Position numbers and translations under genes: made by a program | Notes under the pieces: model-generated | What the model was told of the DNA's origin: nothing | The model's input: only the letters and a program-made list of their open reading frames with translations | Database searches by the model: none | In this document: positions 5,721-6,480 of the stretch, in pieces | How positions within the stretch are numbered: the stretch's first letter is position 1 | Layout: every line of letters starts with the position of its first letter | Assembly (NCBI GenBank): GCA_047975545.1 | Contig: JBKEDS010000030.1 | Coordinates: 1 to 6,480, forward strand | From: JBKEDS01 sp047975545 | Lineage (GTDB): Bacteria > Bacteroidota > Bacteroidia > Flavobacteriales > Flavobacteriaceae | Length of the DNA stretch: 6,480 nt | Direction: 5' to 3'

Positions 5721-5771
5721 ACCGTTCGCGGCGCCGCAGCCAAGCCCCTTTGAAAAGCCCGCCCCCAACAT

Positions 5772-5796
5772 TCCCCGGCCCCTCCGGGGGGAGGGC
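5772..5796. repeat. Short GC-rich palindromic patch
   Basis: TCCCC (5772-5776) and GGGGGA (5786-5792), plus nested CCCC/GGGG pairings, make a compact C/G palindrome ending in GAGGGC. It resembles the two longer CCCTCCCC/GGGGAGGG hairpins in the 5S-23S spacer, suggesting copies of one repeat type. It lies at the far end of the rRNA terminator T-run. Confidence 0.4.
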
Positions 5797-5833
5797 AAAA
5801 AAAAATCCCCATCCGATTGTTCGGATGGGGATT
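5797..5833 (-). terminator. Intrinsic terminator of the rRNA operon
   Basis: On the minus strand AATCCCCATCCGA (5833-5821) pairs perfectly with TCGGATGGGGATT (5816-5804) around ACAA, followed by a run of nine T (5805-5797). It begins 8 nt after the 5S rRNA, so it ends the 16S-23S-5S transcript. The stem is 13 bp with a G/C-rich core, a textbook Rho-independent signal. Confidence 0.93.
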
Positions 5834-5840
5834 CCATAAG

Positions 5841-5947
5841 AAAGGCAACGACCTACTCTCCCACTTGCGCAGTACCATCGGCGCTAACGGGCTTAACTTC
5901 TCTGTTCGGGATGGTAAGAGGTGAGCCCCGTTGCGATAATCGCCCTA
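5841..5947 (-). rRNA. rrf: 5S ribosomal RNA
   Basis: The minus strand shows the conserved 5S features: ATCCCGAACAGAGAAGTTAA (loop B/C region), GCGCCGATGGTACTGC (helix IV and loop E), and GTGGGAGAGTAGGTC (3' side). The terminal helix pairs GGCGAT (5944-5939) with GTTGCC (5849-5844). Ends are set by that helix, so each may be off by a few bases. It is the last gene of the operon, 3' of the 23S rRNA and just before the terminator. Confidence 0.95.
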
Positions 5948-5956
5948 AGCTGTTTC

Positions 5957-6011
5957 CCCCTCCAGCTCCCCGAAGGGGAGGGTCTGCGTACGCAAGCGTA
6001 CCCTGGAGGGG
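5957..6011. repeat. Branched GC-rich palindromic element in the 5S-23S spacer
   Basis: Outer arms CCCCTCCAG (5957-5965) and CTGGAGGGG (6003-6011) enclose two hairpins: CTCCCC-GAA-GGGGAG (5966-5980) and GTACGC-AA-GCGTAC (5988-6001). The whole 55-bp unit can fold as a three-way junction on either strand. It may be a mobile palindromic (REP- or MITE-like) element lodged in the spacer, or an RNase processing structure of the rRNA precursor. The pairing is seen; the origin is unknown. Confidence 0.7.
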
Positions 6012-6085
6012 ACAATATTTTAACATACCGAAAAAGATATACGAACCAAAAAGCAACAACCCCCTGTCCTGTTAAAAGCATCCCG

Positions 6086-6113
6086 TCCCCCCTCCCCACA
6101 GGGGAAGGGGGGA
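6086..6113. repeat. G/C-tract hairpin next to the 23S 3' end
   Basis: TCCCCCCTCCCC (6086-6097) pairs with GGGGAAGGGGGGA (6101-6113) with a single bulged A and an ACA loop. It starts right where mature 23S rRNA should end, so it may take part in 3' processing of the precursor, or be another copy of the CCCTCCCC-type palindrome found at 5957-6011 and 5772-5796. Confidence 0.65.
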
Positions 6114-6114
6114 G

Positions 6115-6480
<366 letters not shown>

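Overview
The window looks like the end of a chromosomally integrated mobile element in a member of the Bacteroidota, next to a ribosomal RNA operon. The host assignment rests on several signs. The integrase and the small helix-turn-helix protein resemble Bacteroidota families. No Shine-Dalgarno sequence precedes any start codon; the leaders are A-rich instead. A TAnnTTTG promoter box lies ahead of the integrase. The rRNA text and a structured intergenic element also fit this phylum. No genus can be named with confidence.

Positions 1 to about 5530 are AT-rich, and every credible gene there lies on the minus strand. In transcription order (right to left) these are a 478-aa tyrosine recombinase (3918-5354), a RhuM-family protein (2899-3918), a Fic-family protein with an N-terminal inhibitory motif (1833-2897), a 322-aa protein I do not recognise (708-1676), a 92-aa helix-turn-helix protein of the excisionase/MerR-like type (351-629), and the start of an unrecognised gene that leaves the window on the left (1-346). 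The first three are joined by a 1-nt stop/start overlap and a 1-nt gap, so integrase, RhuM and Fic probably share one transcript from a promoter near 5378-5412. A 156-bp gap full of inverted repeats separates them from the 322-aa gene. The last two genes are 4 nt apart.

The right boundary of the element is probably near 5530-5542. The plus strand there carries what looks like the last bases of a tRNA gene (perhaps tRNA-Phe), followed at once by a strong bidirectional terminator (5543-5580). The most economical reading is integration into the 3' end of a tRNA gene, with the intact tRNA lying beyond the left edge. This depends on my recollection of Bacteroidota tRNA-Phe.

To the right, base composition switches to GC-rich chromosomal sequence. 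It holds a structured RNA-like element resembling a repeat common in Bacteroidota (possibly the Flavo-1 motif), the rRNA operon terminator (5797-5833), the 5S rRNA (about 5841-5947), a 5S-23S spacer with two GC-rich palindromic elements, and the 3' end of the 23S rRNA (about 6115 to the window end), all on the minus strand. The tRNA and the rRNA operon thus converged on this spacer before the element arrived.

The most interesting assembly is the integrase-RhuM-Fic cassette: a nucleotide-transferase-type Fic enzyme and a RhuM partner translationally chained to the recombinase of a tRNA-targeted element, followed by an orphan 322-aa gene. Its function cannot be read from sequence alone. Toxin-antitoxin, defence or host modulation are all possible.
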